NCBI RefSeq assembly: GCF_042466415.1
Contig: NZ_JAXHCH010000002.1
Span: 1,178,001-1,242,000 of the forward strand
DNA length: 64,000 nt
Direction of reading: 5' to 3'
Source: Albirhodobacter sp042466415
GTDB lineage: Bacteria; Pseudomonadota; Alphaproteobacteria; Rhodobacterales; Rhodobacteraceae
Part shown: in pieces, positions 31,645-40,847 of the stretch
How the letters are laid out: the number at the start of each line of letters is the position of its first letter
Position numbering within the stretch: position 1 is the stretch's first letter
Translations under genes and position numbers: made by a program
Notes under the pieces: generated by a model
Database searches by the model: none
The model's input: only the letters and a program-made list of their open reading frames with translations
Told to the model about the DNA's origin: nothing

Positions 31645-32631
31645 TCAGACCTCTACGACAACCTTGCCCAGCGCTTTGCCGCTTTTCAAACGGGCATAGG
31701 CCGCGCCGACCTCGGACAAACCGAACTGCTCGGTGTCGAGCAAGGGCCGCACCGCGCCCGCATCGACCAGCGCCGCAAGGTCCGACAGGATTTTTCCGTG
31801 CACCTCACGGCCCACATCTTGCAGCATTGGCAAAAGCATAAACACGATATGCAAGGACAACCCTTTGAAATGCGCAGGGCTCAGATCAATCTCGGACAAG
31901 GCGACGGTTGTGACAATCTGCGCGTTGGTGGCGGCCGCGGCGAAAGAATTCGTCATATTCGCGCCACCAACCGTATCGAACACGGCATCAAACCCGACCC
32001 CGCCCGTCTGCGCGGCCACATAGGCTTCCACGCTCTCGGATGCGAAATCGATTGCCCGTGCACCAAAGCCCTCAATCACCGCGAGCTGCGCCGCGCCCGT
32101 GCCGGTTGCGGACACTTGCGCGCCCAAGTGACGCGCAATTTGCACCGCAAGATGCCCCACACCGCCCGCGCCGCCCTGCACGAGCACCGACTGCCCCGCC
32201 TTGACGCCTGCGCGGGTCAGCCCCTCAAACGCCGTGATCCCGACCAAAGGCAAAGCCGCCGCTTCGCGCATTGTCAGAGAGCTCGGCTTGAGGGCGATCA
32301 GCCGCGCATCGGCCAGCATGAATTCCGCCAAAGCGCCCTGAAGCGCCGCGAGACCGCCCGCGCAGCCATAGACCTCATCCCCCGCAGAGAACTGCGTGAC
32401 GCCCTCGCCGACCTCCTCGATGACCCCCGCGAAATCCATGCCCAAAACCGCAGGCAGCGCCGGAGACAGCGGCAGATCATTTCCGATATCTTTAATCATC
32501 GTGTCGATTGTGTTGACGCTCGTTGCCTTCACGCGGACGATCACATGGCCGGCCTGAAGGGTGGGACGCGGGGTGTCGGTCTCGATGAACGGTGCATCCG
32601 GGCCGTAGGAGGTGAGGGTCATGGTTTTCAT
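31645..32631 (-). CDS. MDR-superfamily NAD(P)-dependent oxidoreductase (quinone oxidoreductase-like)
   Basis: This is a 328-residue cytoplasmic enzyme. It has a GroES-like N-terminal half (V-K-A-T-S-V-N-T-I-D, V-L-G-M-D-F-A-G-V) and a Rossmann half with the G-G-A-G-G-V-G-H-L-A cofactor loop near residue 152. The zinc-binding cysteines of alcohol dehydrogenases are absent, which places it with zinc-independent quinone/enone reductases. The start at 32631 has AAGGA upstream. It follows the SDR gene by 32 bp on the same strand; with the luciferase-like gene they form a likely three-gene operon. Confidence 0.88.
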   Translation of the reverse strand: MKTMTLTSYGPDAPFIETDTPRPTLQAGHVIVRVKATSVNTIDTMIKDIGNDLPLSPALPAVLGMDFAGVIEEVGEGVTQFSAGDEVYGCAGGLAALQGALAEFMLADARLIALKPSSLTMREAAALPLVGITAFEGLTRAGVKAGQSVLVQGGAGGVGHLAVQIARHLGAQVSATGTGAAQLAVIEGFGARAIDFASESVEAYVAAQTGGVGFDAVFDTVGGANMTNSFAAAATNAQIVTTVALSEIDLSPAHFKGLSLHIVFMLLPMLQDVGREVHGKILSDLAALVDAGAVRPLLDTEQFGLSEVGAAYARLKSGKALGKVVVEV

Positions 32632-32663
32632 GATGTATCCTTAATAACGTTAAGTGTGTTTGA

Positions 32664-33452
32664 TCAGAGCGACGCGACGGGCGTCACAAGTTCGTTGATG
32701 CCGCGCGAAACGATCTGCGCTTGCGCCACGGGATAGCGGGCGGCCAAAGAGCGGGCGTCATTGTCAAAATACCGCCCCGAAACGCCTGAAAACTCTGGCG
32801 AAAGGGCCGCGCGGGTCAGAATATCGACCCCGATATTGAGATCATTCCCCGAGGTGCCAAACCCTTCGCGCACCATCCGTGTCGCCAGCAGCGACCCCGG
32901 ATTGACCGCAATCGATACTGGCCCCTCTGGATAGGTGTCAGCAAAGCACTGGTTCCATAGCGTGATCGCCAGCTTGCTTTGAGCGTAGGCCTCCATATCC
33001 TTCAAAGTCTCATGTCCCTCAAGCGCGCGCAGATTCACCGGAGCTTGCGCGGCGGACGATAGATGGATGATCCGGCCATCTTGCGGGATTACGGGCAGGA
33101 GCAACATCGCCAGCATCGCCGAGGCCAATGTATTAACCGTGAAGCGGACATCCATCCCGTCGGGGGTCTGCGGTTGCGCCGTCTTGAGCACACCCGCATT
33201 GTTGATCAGCACATCGATTTGCAGGCCGCGTGCCGCAAGCCGGTCCCCCAATGCGGCGACTTGCGCCAAATCGGAGAGATCGGCGCGCTCCACGCTCACC
33301 GGCCCGCCAAAAGCGCGCAACTCCTGCGCTGTCGCGGCCAGTTTTTCGGCGTTGCGCCCATGGATAATCAACGCATGGCCCGCCTTCGCAAGGGCTTGCG
33401 CCGTCGCGCGGCCCAAACCATCGGTGGCGCCGGTAATCAGAATCCTTTTCAT
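32664..33452 (-). CDS. Short-chain dehydrogenase/reductase (SDR)
   Basis: The protein has 262 residues from the ATG at 33452, which has AAAGGAT upstream. It has the classical SDR features: T-G-A-T-D-G-L-G cofactor loop at residue 8, N-N-A-G near 85, the catalytic serine in L-S-S-A near 130 and Y-A-Q-S-K (Y-x-x-x-K). A G-R-N segment after strand 2 favours NADP(H). It sits between the luciferase-like and MDR genes with 11 and 32 bp gaps. The substrate is unknown. Confidence 0.9.
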   Translation of the reverse strand: MKRILITGATDGLGRATAQALAKAGHALIIHGRNAEKLAATAQELRAFGGPVSVERADLSDLAQVAALGDRLAARGLQIDVLINNAGVLKTAQPQTPDGMDVRFTVNTLASAMLAMLLLPVIPQDGRIIHLSSAAQAPVNLRALEGHETLKDMEAYAQSKLAITLWNQCFADTYPEGPVSIAVNPGSLLATRMVREGFGTSGNDLNIGVDILTRAALSPEFSGVSGRYFDNDARSLAARYPVAQAQIVSRGINELVTPVASL

Positions 33453-33463
33453 GCCCAATCCTT

Positions 33464-34438
33464 TCAATGGAAATACGGCAGCACATCGCGCGCCAAACGG
33501 TCCAACGTTTGGTCGATCGGTGTGCGGTTAAACCGAAGGTTCAGCGCAACATGGTTGACGCCGGCGGCTTCGAGGTCTTTGAGGTAAGAAGTCAGATAGC
33601 GATGCCCCGTGCGCAGACCGAGGTGAATGGGCGTGGGGCCTTCATCCGGGTCATCCGCGAGATCGACATAGAGCGGTTGCAAGACAGGCTTCAGAGGCTC
33701 CTGCGCCGCCGTGAGCTCCATGCGCCACTGGTTGATCGCCTGCGCTTGCGCCAAGGCAGGCCGCGGATAGGTGATCCATCCGTCCCCGTTGCGGGCGATC
33801 CAATCGGGCGATTGACGGCTGGAGCCGGTGATCAACAAGGGCAAGCGCGCGGCATGGGGTCTGGGCAGCATCTCCATAGGGCCCTGAATCGCGCCATCGA
33901 TCTGGCCAAAGCGATTATGGATGCGCGGCGACGGGTGCGCCATTGCGCGAATATATGCCACCGCATCCCGCATCGCGGCGGCGCGGCCATCGAAATCAAT
34001 ATTCATTGCCGGATACTCATCAGGCCGATCCCCCGATGCGACCCCAAGGATCAACCGCCCCTGCGAGAGGACATCAACACTCGCCGCCGCTTTTGCGACA
34101 TGCGCAGGGTGGCGCAGCGGTAGGACGAGGCTCGCAACACCGAGCGCTATCTGCGTGGTCTGCCCCGCAAGGAACCCCAGATAGGTAAACGGGTCGTATC
34201 CCTGCCCCGCATCCCCGAAGGAAGCCACATTGAACGGCACATCCCGAAGCCAGATCGCCCGAAACCCCAGCGCCTCGGCTTGCTGGACCCGCGCGATATG
34301 CCCCGCCATATCCGGCACAGGGCAATCAGGATATGCGGCAATCGGCGCAACAAGGCCGAGGCTCATACGGCCCGCCTGAAAGGTGGAGTCAAAGCCGCGA
34401 TTGATAGTTGAGAAGGTCTCGGTGATGTGATCGAGCAT
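33464..34438 (-). CDS. Luciferase-like (LLM class) flavin-dependent oxidoreductase
   Basis: The protein has 324 residues from ATG 34438; a GTG two codons upstream at 34444 is possible. The family signature is a TIM-barrel with Q-Q-A-E-A-L-G-F-R-A-I-W-L-R-D, L-G-V-A-S-L-V-L-P-L-R-H-P and G-R-L-I-L-G-V-A-S-G-D segments. Such enzymes use reduced FMN or F420, with FMN likely in this group. It is the promoter-proximal gene of the trio with the SDR and MDR enzymes, suggesting a shared detoxification or catabolic role. The substrate cannot be inferred. Confidence 0.88.
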   Translation of the reverse strand: MLDHITETFSTINRGFDSTFQAGRMSLGLVAPIAAYPDCPVPDMAGHIARVQQAEALGFRAIWLRDVPFNVASFGDAGQGYDPFTYLGFLAGQTTQIALGVASLVLPLRHPAHVAKAAASVDVLSQGRLILGVASGDRPDEYPAMNIDFDGRAAAMRDAVAYIRAMAHPSPRIHNRFGQIDGAIQGPMEMLPRPHAARLPLLITGSSRQSPDWIARNGDGWITYPRPALAQAQAINQWRMELTAAQEPLKPVLQPLYVDLADDPDEGPTPIHLGLRTGHRYLTSYLKDLEAAGVNHVALNLRFNRTPIDQTLDRLARDVLPYFH

Positions 34439-34615
34439 TGGCACGCCTTGTAGATGAACGATCCTGCGATCCGGTTATCCCGAGGGATGACCATCACGAG
34501 GAGGGGTCGTGCCATGCAATATAAAAGAACTATTTTTTATATAAACGGGACATATCAGAGTTCAGTTTTCGGATTATGAATATAATAAACCCCACGAAGG
34601 CCCAAGCCGTTACGA

Positions 34616-35419
34616 TCAGCCAATCCTCGTGGGCGCGTTCAGCGCCGCTGTGAAGCGCTCGCGCAAAGCAAAGACATGACGGTTGCCGCGCGTGATCGCG
34701 TCAAACACCTCCGGCGCGTCACACGCGACCATCGCCAAGGCCTCCGACAACAGATCATAGCTGCGCGTCCGGATTTTGGGCGCCTCGCCCAACTCCAAAA
34801 AGGCGCGCGCAAGCAGATGCGTCAGCCCTTGCGTCATCGCCGCTTGCTGGTCGTGGTCGTGAGGGCTGGTGACCACGGTGCGCAGCTTGAGACACCGGCG
34901 CAAAAACCACGCCACGCGCCGCCAGCCATCCCCCCGCACGGGGCAAAGCACAATCTGATGCCCCGCAACCCCGTCACGCGCGCTTTGCGGGCCGAACATG
35001 GGATGCGTTCCCACAATATCGACGCATGGAGGCAAGATGGCCTCCATGAGACGCGCGGGGTCTTCCTTGATCGAACAGACATCTATCACGATTTGCCCTG
35101 CCCGCAGATGCGGCGCGATCTGGCGCAGGACACTCTCCATCCTCTGTGGTGGCACGGCGAGAATGATGATCTCGCTGTCGATCTGCGCCAAATCCGTCAG
35201 ACAGCACAAGATCATGTCCCCGCCCGCAGTGAGGCGCGCGCCCCCCTCCCGCTTGATCACACTCGGGACGGCGGGATCAAAAACAGACACCCGCAGCAAC
35301 GGCGCGAGATGACCGGCAATAAACGCACCGAATGCGCCAAATCCAACGATGGTCACAGAAGGATTGGGAGACGGATTGGGAGACGGCGGGAGAGCGTGCG
35401 AGAACGTGGGAGAGAGCAT
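34616..35419 (-). CDS. Prephenate/arogenate dehydrogenase family protein
   Basis: The protein has 267 residues from ATG 35419 (CAGGA upstream). After an unusual Pro/Asn/Ser-rich leader of about 20 residues, encoded by a short repeat, comes the nucleotide-binding loop V-G-F-G-A-F-G. Later come I-D-V-C-S-I-K near residue 110 and the T-H-P-M-F-G-P catalytic histidine segment near 130. These are typical of TyrA-type dehydrogenases, which oxidise prephenate or arogenate in tyrosine synthesis. No chorismate mutase or ACT domain is attached. It stands alone between unrelated genes, so a non-canonical substrate is possible. Confidence 0.85.
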   Translation of the reverse strand: MLSPTFSHALPPSPNPSPNPSVTIVGFGAFGAFIAGHLAPLLRVSVFDPAVPSVIKREGGARLTAGGDMILCCLTDLAQIDSEIIILAVPPQRMESVLRQIAPHLRAGQIVIDVCSIKEDPARLMEAILPPCVDIVGTHPMFGPQSARDGVAGHQIVLCPVRGDGWRRVAWFLRRCLKLRTVVTSPHDHDQQAAMTQGLTHLLARAFLELGEAPKIRTRSYDLLSEALAMVACDAPEVFDAITRGNRHVFALRERFTAALNAPTRIG

Positions 35420-35655
35420 AGTCCTGATCCTGAAAAAGGGGCCAGGGCGATGCGCAAGTGAGGCTCGACCGCTGGCGTAAGGCAGCGGTGAACACATATG
35501 TTCCGCCCCCTAAGGAAGCGGATAATACGCGGTCGAGAACGGGTTTGCGAAAGTCATCATGCCGGTTTCTAGGCCGATCGACCGGCGCACGTCAATGGCC
35601 CCGGCCTCAAATCCGCCCGCCGCGCCGGATAACGGCGCGACAGGCGGAGGATCGT

Positions 35656-36930
35656 TTAGAACATCAAAGACGGCACAAGCATACTGATGATCGGAACATA
35701 GGACAGGACGATCAGAGCAATCAGCATCAACACAATTGTCGGCAGGGACGCGCGGAAGATCTCGAACAAACTCATCTTCGCCACCCCCATCGCAACAAAC
35801 AGGTTCAGCCCCACAGGCGGCGTCAGCATCCCCACCGACAAGTTCACCAGCATGATGATCCCGAAGTGGATCGGATCAACCCCCACCTGCGCGGCAATCG
35901 GTTGCATGAGCGGCCCCAGAATGATGATCGCGGAAGCGCTATCGAGGAAGCATCCCGCAACCAGCAAGATCAGGTTGAACAGCGCAACGACGACAATCGG
36001 GTTATCGGTGCCCGAGAGAATGTAGCTTGCCAGATCCGACGGCGCGCCGGTGCTCGCGAGCAACCATGAGAAGGCCGATGCCCCCGCCGTAATCAGCAGC
36101 AAAGGGCCGGAAATCAATCCGGTGTTGCGCAACACCCGCAGCATTTCGCGCATCGAGATGCTGCGATACACGACCGCCCCCACAAACCAGCCGTAAAGGC
36201 AGGCTGTCGCGGCGGATTCCGTGGGGGTGAAGACGCCCGAGTAAATCCCGCCGAGCAAAATCACCGGCAACCCCAGCCCCCAAGCCGCGCGCTTCACCGC
36301 ATGCAGGACCGAGCGAATGGAAGGGAACGTGTCGCGCGGGTAGCCTTTATGCGCGGAATACCAGCAGGCGTAGGCGATGAGGATGCCCCCGATCAACACA
36401 GCAGGCAGCAACCCCGCCGCAAACAGCTTGCCCACCGATGTCCCCGTCACCGAGCCGTAGATGATCAACGCGATCGACGGGGGTACAATGGGCCCTAAAG
36501 TGCCCGCCGTAGTGATCAGGCCGATCGAGAAGAACTTATCATACCCCGCAGCCACCATCGCAGGATACATGATTGTGCCAATCGCGATCACGGTTGCGGG
36601 CGACGACCCAGAGATCGAGCCGAACATCAGGCAGGCAACCACCGCCGCTGCCGCAAGGCCGCCCGGCAACCACCCGATCAGCGCCCGCGCCAACCCGATC
36701 AGCCGGTCTGACAGCCCGCCAATGCGCATCAACTCCGCCGCCAGAATGAAGAACGGGATCGACATGAGCGAGAAATTGTTCATGCCCGAAAACATCCGCA
36801 TCGGCACGACAACAGGATCAATCCCGCCAATAAAGTAAAACACCAGCGCCACCGACATCGCCAGCGCGGCAAAGATCGGCAGGCCGAAAAGAAGCAGCCC
36901 GAAAAAGGCCGGAACCAGTGCGGAAACCAT
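35656..36930 (-). CDS. TRAP transporter large permease (DctM family)
   Basis: The 424-residue membrane protein has about twelve hydrophobic segments and the DctM signatures S-I-S-G-S-S-P-A-T, I-V-P-P-S, T-P-T-E-S-A-A and L-T-P-P-V-G-L-N. It is the main channel of a Na+-driven tripartite importer. The ATG at 36930 follows GAGG; a longer frame to 36975 lies within the small-permease gene. It is the last gene of a dctP-dctQ-dctM operon, with 10 bp between dctQ and dctM. The substrate is unknown. Confidence 0.95.
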   Translation of the reverse strand: MVSALVPAFFGLLLFGLPIFAALAMSVALVFYFIGGIDPVVVPMRMFSGMNNFSLMSIPFFILAAELMRIGGLSDRLIGLARALIGWLPGGLAAAAVVACLMFGSISGSSPATVIAIGTIMYPAMVAAGYDKFFSIGLITTAGTLGPIVPPSIALIIYGSVTGTSVGKLFAAGLLPAVLIGGILIAYACWYSAHKGYPRDTFPSIRSVLHAVKRAAWGLGLPVILLGGIYSGVFTPTESAATACLYGWFVGAVVYRSISMREMLRVLRNTGLISGPLLLITAGASAFSWLLASTGAPSDLASYILSGTDNPIVVVALFNLILLVAGCFLDSASAIIILGPLMQPIAAQVGVDPIHFGIIMLVNLSVGMLTPPVGLNLFVAMGVAKMSLFEIFRASLPTIVLMLIALIVLSYVPIISMLVPSLMF

Positions 36931-36940
36931 GAATGCGCCC

Positions 36941-37465
36941 TCAGCTTGTTTTGATATCGACCTGCGGCGCGACATATGCGCCCGTGGTCACGATGGAGCG
37001 CAACACCAACACATATCGCAGCGCCATAAGCCCGCCCGAAATCGGGATGACCAGATAAATATACCCGACCGGAATCCGCATCGCGGGCGACAACTGCCCC
37101 ATATTCATCGTGTTGAACGATAGCTTGATGCCGTAGAAGACCAGCACACAAGCAAAGACCAGACCAAGGCCCGCGGCCCCGATCTGGAGGGCGCGAGCGG
37201 TGCGGGGGCCGGCGATGGCATAGATCGCCTCGACGCTGATATGGGAGGCGTAGCGAACGCCCATCCCCATGGTCAAAAAGCTCATGGTAATCAACGCGTA
37301 GAGGATCAACTCCTCCGACCAGTAGAGCGAGTTATTGAACACATAGCGCGCAATAACCTGCCCGATCGCAGTCAAGGTCGCAGTCAGGATCAGCACCGTG
37401 ACAAGGATGTTTTCCACCCAGTCAATGATGCGGTTCACGCCTTCAATCATCACACCGGCCCCCAT
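36941..37465 (-). CDS. TRAP transporter small permease (DctQ family)
   Basis: The protein has 174 residues and four hydrophobic segments, with the family pattern I-A-R-Y-V-F-N-N-S-L-Y-W-S-E-E in the first loop. It partners the DctM subunit. A start a few codons later (ATG within M-G-A-G-V-M) is possible. It sits 6 bp after the binding-protein gene and 10 bp before DctM, an intact TRAP operon. Confidence 0.93.
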   Translation of the reverse strand: MGAGVMIEGVNRIIDWVENILVTVLILTATLTAIGQVIARYVFNNSLYWSEELILYALITMSFLTMGMGVRYASHISVEAIYAIAGPRTARALQIGAAGLGLVFACVLVFYGIKLSFNTMNMGQLSPAMRIPVGYIYLVIPISGGLMALRYVLVLRSIVTTGAYVAPQVDIKTS

Positions 37466-37471
37466 GTTGGA

Positions 37472-38461
37472 TCAGCCCTTCGCCGCCGCAATCGCCTTAT
37501 CGAGAAGCTCTTGCGTCACCTTGGGCGCAAATTCCTCATAAATAGGCTTCGAAGCCTCGATGAAGGCTGCGCGCCCTTCCTCGGACAGTGGCTGAATCTC
37601 GATCTGGTCTTTGATCATATCGATGATATTGGCCTCATCCTCATCGGTGTATTGGCGCGCTGCATCGCGGCCCACAATCATCGCATCCGAAACGATGGTT
37701 TGCAGATCCTCTGGCAGACTCTCCCATTTCGCCTTGTTCATCACGGCGGCATAGGTGTGATAGGCGTGGCCCGTCAGCGTCATATATTTCTGCACCTCGT
37801 AGAACTTCATCGAGGCGATATTGGCGAGCGGATTTTCCTGACCCTCGACGACGCCTTGTTGCAAGCCGTTATAGACCTCAACATAGGCCATCGCGGTCGG
37901 GTTGGCGCCGTATGCGCGGTAGGTCGACAAGATCGTCGGCGCTTGCAAGGTGCGCATCTTGATGCCTTTGAGATCCTCGGGGCCATTGATCGGACGCAAG
38001 TTGTTGGTCATATGGCGGAACCCCGCGCCCCACATCGCGATCCCGTGCAGGTTGTTTGCCTCCAGCGTTCCCAAAAGCTCGGTGCCGACTTCCCCGTCCA
38101 GAACACGCGCCATTGCGGCGTTGTCATTCATCAAGAACGGCAGATCGAAAAGATACATCTTCTCGTTGAAATTCGCGAGATTGCCGGTTGGCGGGATCGC
38201 GATATCCACAAGCCCCATCTGCGTTTGCTCGATGATCTCGACATCGCCGCCAAGCTGCGCGGCGGGGCGGATCTGAACTTCGATGCGGCCGTCGGATTTC
38301 GCCTCGACCTCCTCCTTGAACTTCACCGCAGCGCGGGCATTGGGCGTATCCTCCGTCAAAACATGCGCGAAGGTCAGCGTGAAATCAGCCCCGTAGGCGG
38401 CCGTGGTAACCGCAAGACCGAGGAGTGTTGCGGCGGAAAGTTTGAGCATTTTGATAGACAT
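37472..38461 (-). CDS. TRAP transporter substrate-binding protein (DctP family)
   Basis: The 329-residue periplasmic receptor has a signal peptide of about 24 residues (ending T-T-A-A-Y-G-A). The mature chain has the DctP hallmarks F-A-H-V-L-T-E-D-T-P at the N-terminus, the substrate-carboxylate arginine region K-G-I-K-M-R-T near residue 170, and N-G-L-Q-Q-G-V-V-E-G-Q-E-N-P near 210. It is the promoter-proximal gene of the TRAP operon. The substrate is probably a carboxylate. The amidase upstream on the same strand may supply or use it. Confidence 0.94.
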   Translation of the reverse strand: MSIKMLKLSAATLLGLAVTTAAYGADFTLTFAHVLTEDTPNARAAVKFKEEVEAKSDGRIEVQIRPAAQLGGDVEIIEQTQMGLVDIAIPPTGNLANFNEKMYLFDLPFLMNDNAAMARVLDGEVGTELLGTLEANNLHGIAMWGAGFRHMTNNLRPINGPEDLKGIKMRTLQAPTILSTYRAYGANPTAMAYVEVYNGLQQGVVEGQENPLANIASMKFYEVQKYMTLTGHAYHTYAAVMNKAKWESLPEDLQTIVSDAMIVGRDAARQYTDEDEANIIDMIKDQIEIQPLSEEGRAAFIEASKPIYEEFAPKVTQELLDKAIAAAKG

Positions 38462-38597
38462 GGTGTCTCCCGTTGGATTTTGATTTTGTAATTTATTCAG
38501 TCTCGTAACCGACGATCTTAATGTGTCGCCTTAAGAGTTGAGACCTATGGCAATCGGGCGCACCAAGCAGCGCGCGCCCGAAATCATTCTCCGCGTG

Positions 38598-40001
38598 TCA
38601 CGCGACATGCGGCGCAAGCGGCGCACGGCCCAGCAACTCCGGCGCGCGGCCAATCACGGCCTCCACACCAAGCGCCATGCCAAGGAGCGCCTCCTCATGG
38701 CGGGCTGGTGCGATCATTTGCAGCCCGACAGGAATACCGTTGTGATCCAGCCCCGATGGCATCGAGAGCGCGCACCAGCCGAACAAATTGACAAACGCGG
38801 TGTTGCGCAGTGTCATCATATTCGCCTGACGGTAGGCCCCCGGCTCCACCAGATCAGCAAGAGGCGGCGCGCTGATCGCGACGGTTGGCGTGATCAAAAC
38901 ATCGACCTCGTCAAAGACACGCACGGCGTCCAAGGCCGCTCCGGCAAGAACGCTCGCACGGCGCAGATACTCGATCGCAGTGACCTGATCCGCCGTCTCG
39001 ACCCTCGCCCGCACCATCGGATCAAGCCGCGCGATGCGCTCGGGGAAATTCATCTCCATGAACGATCGCAACTCCACTGCCGCCAAGCCGCCCAGCCCGA
39101 AAATCTCCAGCGCAGTCTCAAGATGCGGCAGCGTGATATCGGCCAGAACCGCGCCCTTGCGCTCGAGCATACCCAGCGCATCACGTGTGGATTGCGCAAT
39201 GCTCGCATCCGCCCCGTCCCACACCGTGTTACCGATGATCCCTATCCGTAGGCCGCTGACAGGCGTCCCCTGCGCGGCCATCGGCTTTGCGCGGTCGATC
39301 GCGCCGAAAGCATAGGCCAGATCTTCGACTGTGCGGCACAAGATCCCCGGAGAATCCAGCGAGGGTGAAAGCGGCACGATCCCCTCGCGCGACCAGCGCC
39401 CGCGCGAGGTTTGCAGCGCGCATTGCCCCGTCAAAGCCGCCGGAACCCGCACCGATCCCGCCGTATCTGTGCCCAGTGCCACCAAGGCCGTGCCTTGCGC
39501 CAAGGAGACGCCCGCGCCCGCGCTCGATCCGCCCGGCGCACGCGGCGCGCCCATTGCAGACCAAGGATTAACCGGCGCCCCCCAATGCGCGTTCGTGCCC
39601 ATGCCACCATAGGCGAATTCAACCGTATGCGTTTTGCCGCACACCATCCCCAACTGTCCCATAACGGCCTGCACAACTGGCCCCGCCGCCTGCCAGCGCG
39701 CCGGCAAAGCGGCATCCGTTCCCGCAAAAACCGGCATGTTGGGAACGCCGTAGAGGTCTTTTACCGACACCGGAATCCCCATCAGCGGACCGGTGTCACT
39801 GCCCGCGTCAAGCAAGACGTCGACCGCCTCCGCCTGCTGCGTCATTTGCGCCCCTGCCCAATGTTTATAGGCGTTCAGACGTGGCTCGGAGGCGTCATAG
39901 GCCGCATTGGACGCGGCCGCCAAGCTGCTGGCACGGATCGCGCCACTGCGCAGCGACTGCGCGATTTCGTGGAGTGATTGATGGGTCACGGAATGGGTCA
40001 C
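38598..40001 (-). CDS. Amidase signature family enzyme
   Basis: The 467-residue protein carries the Ser-cisSer-Lys triad of the amidase signature family: lysine in P-V-S-V-K-D near residue 82, the G-G-S-S-A-G segment near 155, and the nucleophile in T-D-T-A-G-S-V-R near 180. Members hydrolyse amides such as aryl or aliphatic amides, or act as GatA; no gatB/C is nearby, so a catabolic amidase is more likely. No signal peptide is visible, so it is cytoplasmic. It lies 136 bp upstream of the TRAP operon on the same strand, possibly co-regulated with it. Confidence 0.92.
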   Translation of the reverse strand: MTHSVTHQSLHEIAQSLRSGAIRASSLAAASNAAYDASEPRLNAYKHWAGAQMTQQAEAVDVLLDAGSDTGPLMGIPVSVKDLYGVPNMPVFAGTDAALPARWQAAGPVVQAVMGQLGMVCGKTHTVEFAYGGMGTNAHWGAPVNPWSAMGAPRAPGGSSAGAGVSLAQGTALVALGTDTAGSVRVPAALTGQCALQTSRGRWSREGIVPLSPSLDSPGILCRTVEDLAYAFGAIDRAKPMAAQGTPVSGLRIGIIGNTVWDGADASIAQSTRDALGMLERKGAVLADITLPHLETALEIFGLGGLAAVELRSFMEMNFPERIARLDPMVRARVETADQVTAIEYLRRASVLAGAALDAVRVFDEVDVLITPTVAISAPPLADLVEPGAYRQANMMTLRNTAFVNLFGWCALSMPSGLDHNGIPVGLQMIAPARHEEALLGMALGVEAVIGRAPELLGRAPLAPHVA

Positions 40002-40272
40002 GAGGTGCCTTTCAACTTGAAATCTTATCCTGATCCTTATGGGCAGATTATGAATACGCCAGCGTTGATCTGTGCGGGCTCATTGCGTCTCCCCATTTGG
40101 CAACGCCGCAGCGCTACCATCTAAGCCACTGAACGAGAATTGCTTTTAATAGGATTGCGCGCGAAACTCAGAGTTGAACAGTGCCGTTACGGCAAAGGAG
40201 CGTTGCCGTTTACTCACGCCACCTGCGTTCACTTCCCGCTAGTTTCGTAGGCGAACAACGGAGATATACAAC

Positions 40273-40758
40273 ATGCCACATTTGATCGAAGCCCGCCTGA
40301 AAGACATGGGCATCATTCTGCCCCGTCCGCCCAAGCCGATTGGCAACTACGTTCCGGGCGTTGTCGTGGGCAACCTTTTGTTCACATCCGGTACGCTGGG
40401 CACGCGGCCTGACGAGAATGATAACGACGTTCTGCCCTATGTCGGAAAGCTCGGCTCGGACCTGACGATTGAGGAAGGCTACGCCTCGGCACGGCTGATG
40501 GCGATCAACCATCTCGCCATGATGAAGGCGGTTTTGGGAGATCTTGATCGCGTCAAACGGATCGTCAAAATGATCGGCTACGTCTCATGCGCGCCCGGTT
40601 TCACCGAGCCGCATCATGTGCTCAACGGTGTGTCCGACCTGTTCGTCGCCTTGTGGGGCGAGGAGAATGGCCGCCACGCGCGCGCCGCATTGACGCAGCA
40701 TGAATTGGGCCTGAATGCGCCGATCGAGGCGGATATCATTGTTGAATTGCACGGCTGA
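40273..40758 (+). CDS. RidA/YjgF-family protein
   Basis: The 161-residue protein has the long-form RidA pattern: P-I-G-N-Y-V-P-G-V-V-V-G-N-L-L-F-T-S-G at the N-terminus and R-H-A-R-A-A-L near residue 137, where the substrate-binding arginine of reactive enamine deaminases is expected. The last strand reads E-A-D-I-I-V-E-L. RidA proteins hydrolyse reactive 2-aminoacrylate-type imines, but subfamilies differ and this one may act on another imine or enamine. It is convergent with a LysR gene and separated from it by GC-rich repeats. Confidence 0.9.
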   Translation: MPHLIEARLKDMGIILPRPPKPIGNYVPGVVVGNLLFTSGTLGTRPDENDNDVLPYVGKLGSDLTIEEGYASARLMAINHLAMMKAVLGDLDRVKRIVKMIGYVSCAPGFTEPHHVLNGVSDLFVALWGEENGRHARAALTQHELGLNAPIEADIIVELHG

Positions 40759-40765
40759 ACGCATT

Positions 40766-40832
40766 GGCTGGCGGGAAACAGTCCCCGCCGGCCCAAACCG
40801 CCGGCCCAAACCGCCGGCCCAATCCGCCAGCC
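40766..40832. repeat. 13-bp tandem repeats inside a long inverted repeat
   Basis: Three near-identical CCGCCGGCCCAAA units occupy 40785-40823 (the third ends in AAT). They lie in the loop of a 9-bp inverted repeat, GGCTGGCGG (40766-40774) and CCGCCAGCC (40824-40832). The position between the convergent RidA and LysR genes suits a bidirectional termination element. Confidence 0.85.
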
Positions 40833-40847
40833 TGCCACGCGCGCCGT

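Noticed and set aside
40095..40135. A tRNA-like stretch on the minus strand (GTGGCTTAGATGGTAGCGC)
   Set aside because: It resembles a D-arm but has a D-stem mismatch, no anticodon stem and no T-arm; at best a decayed remnant or chance.
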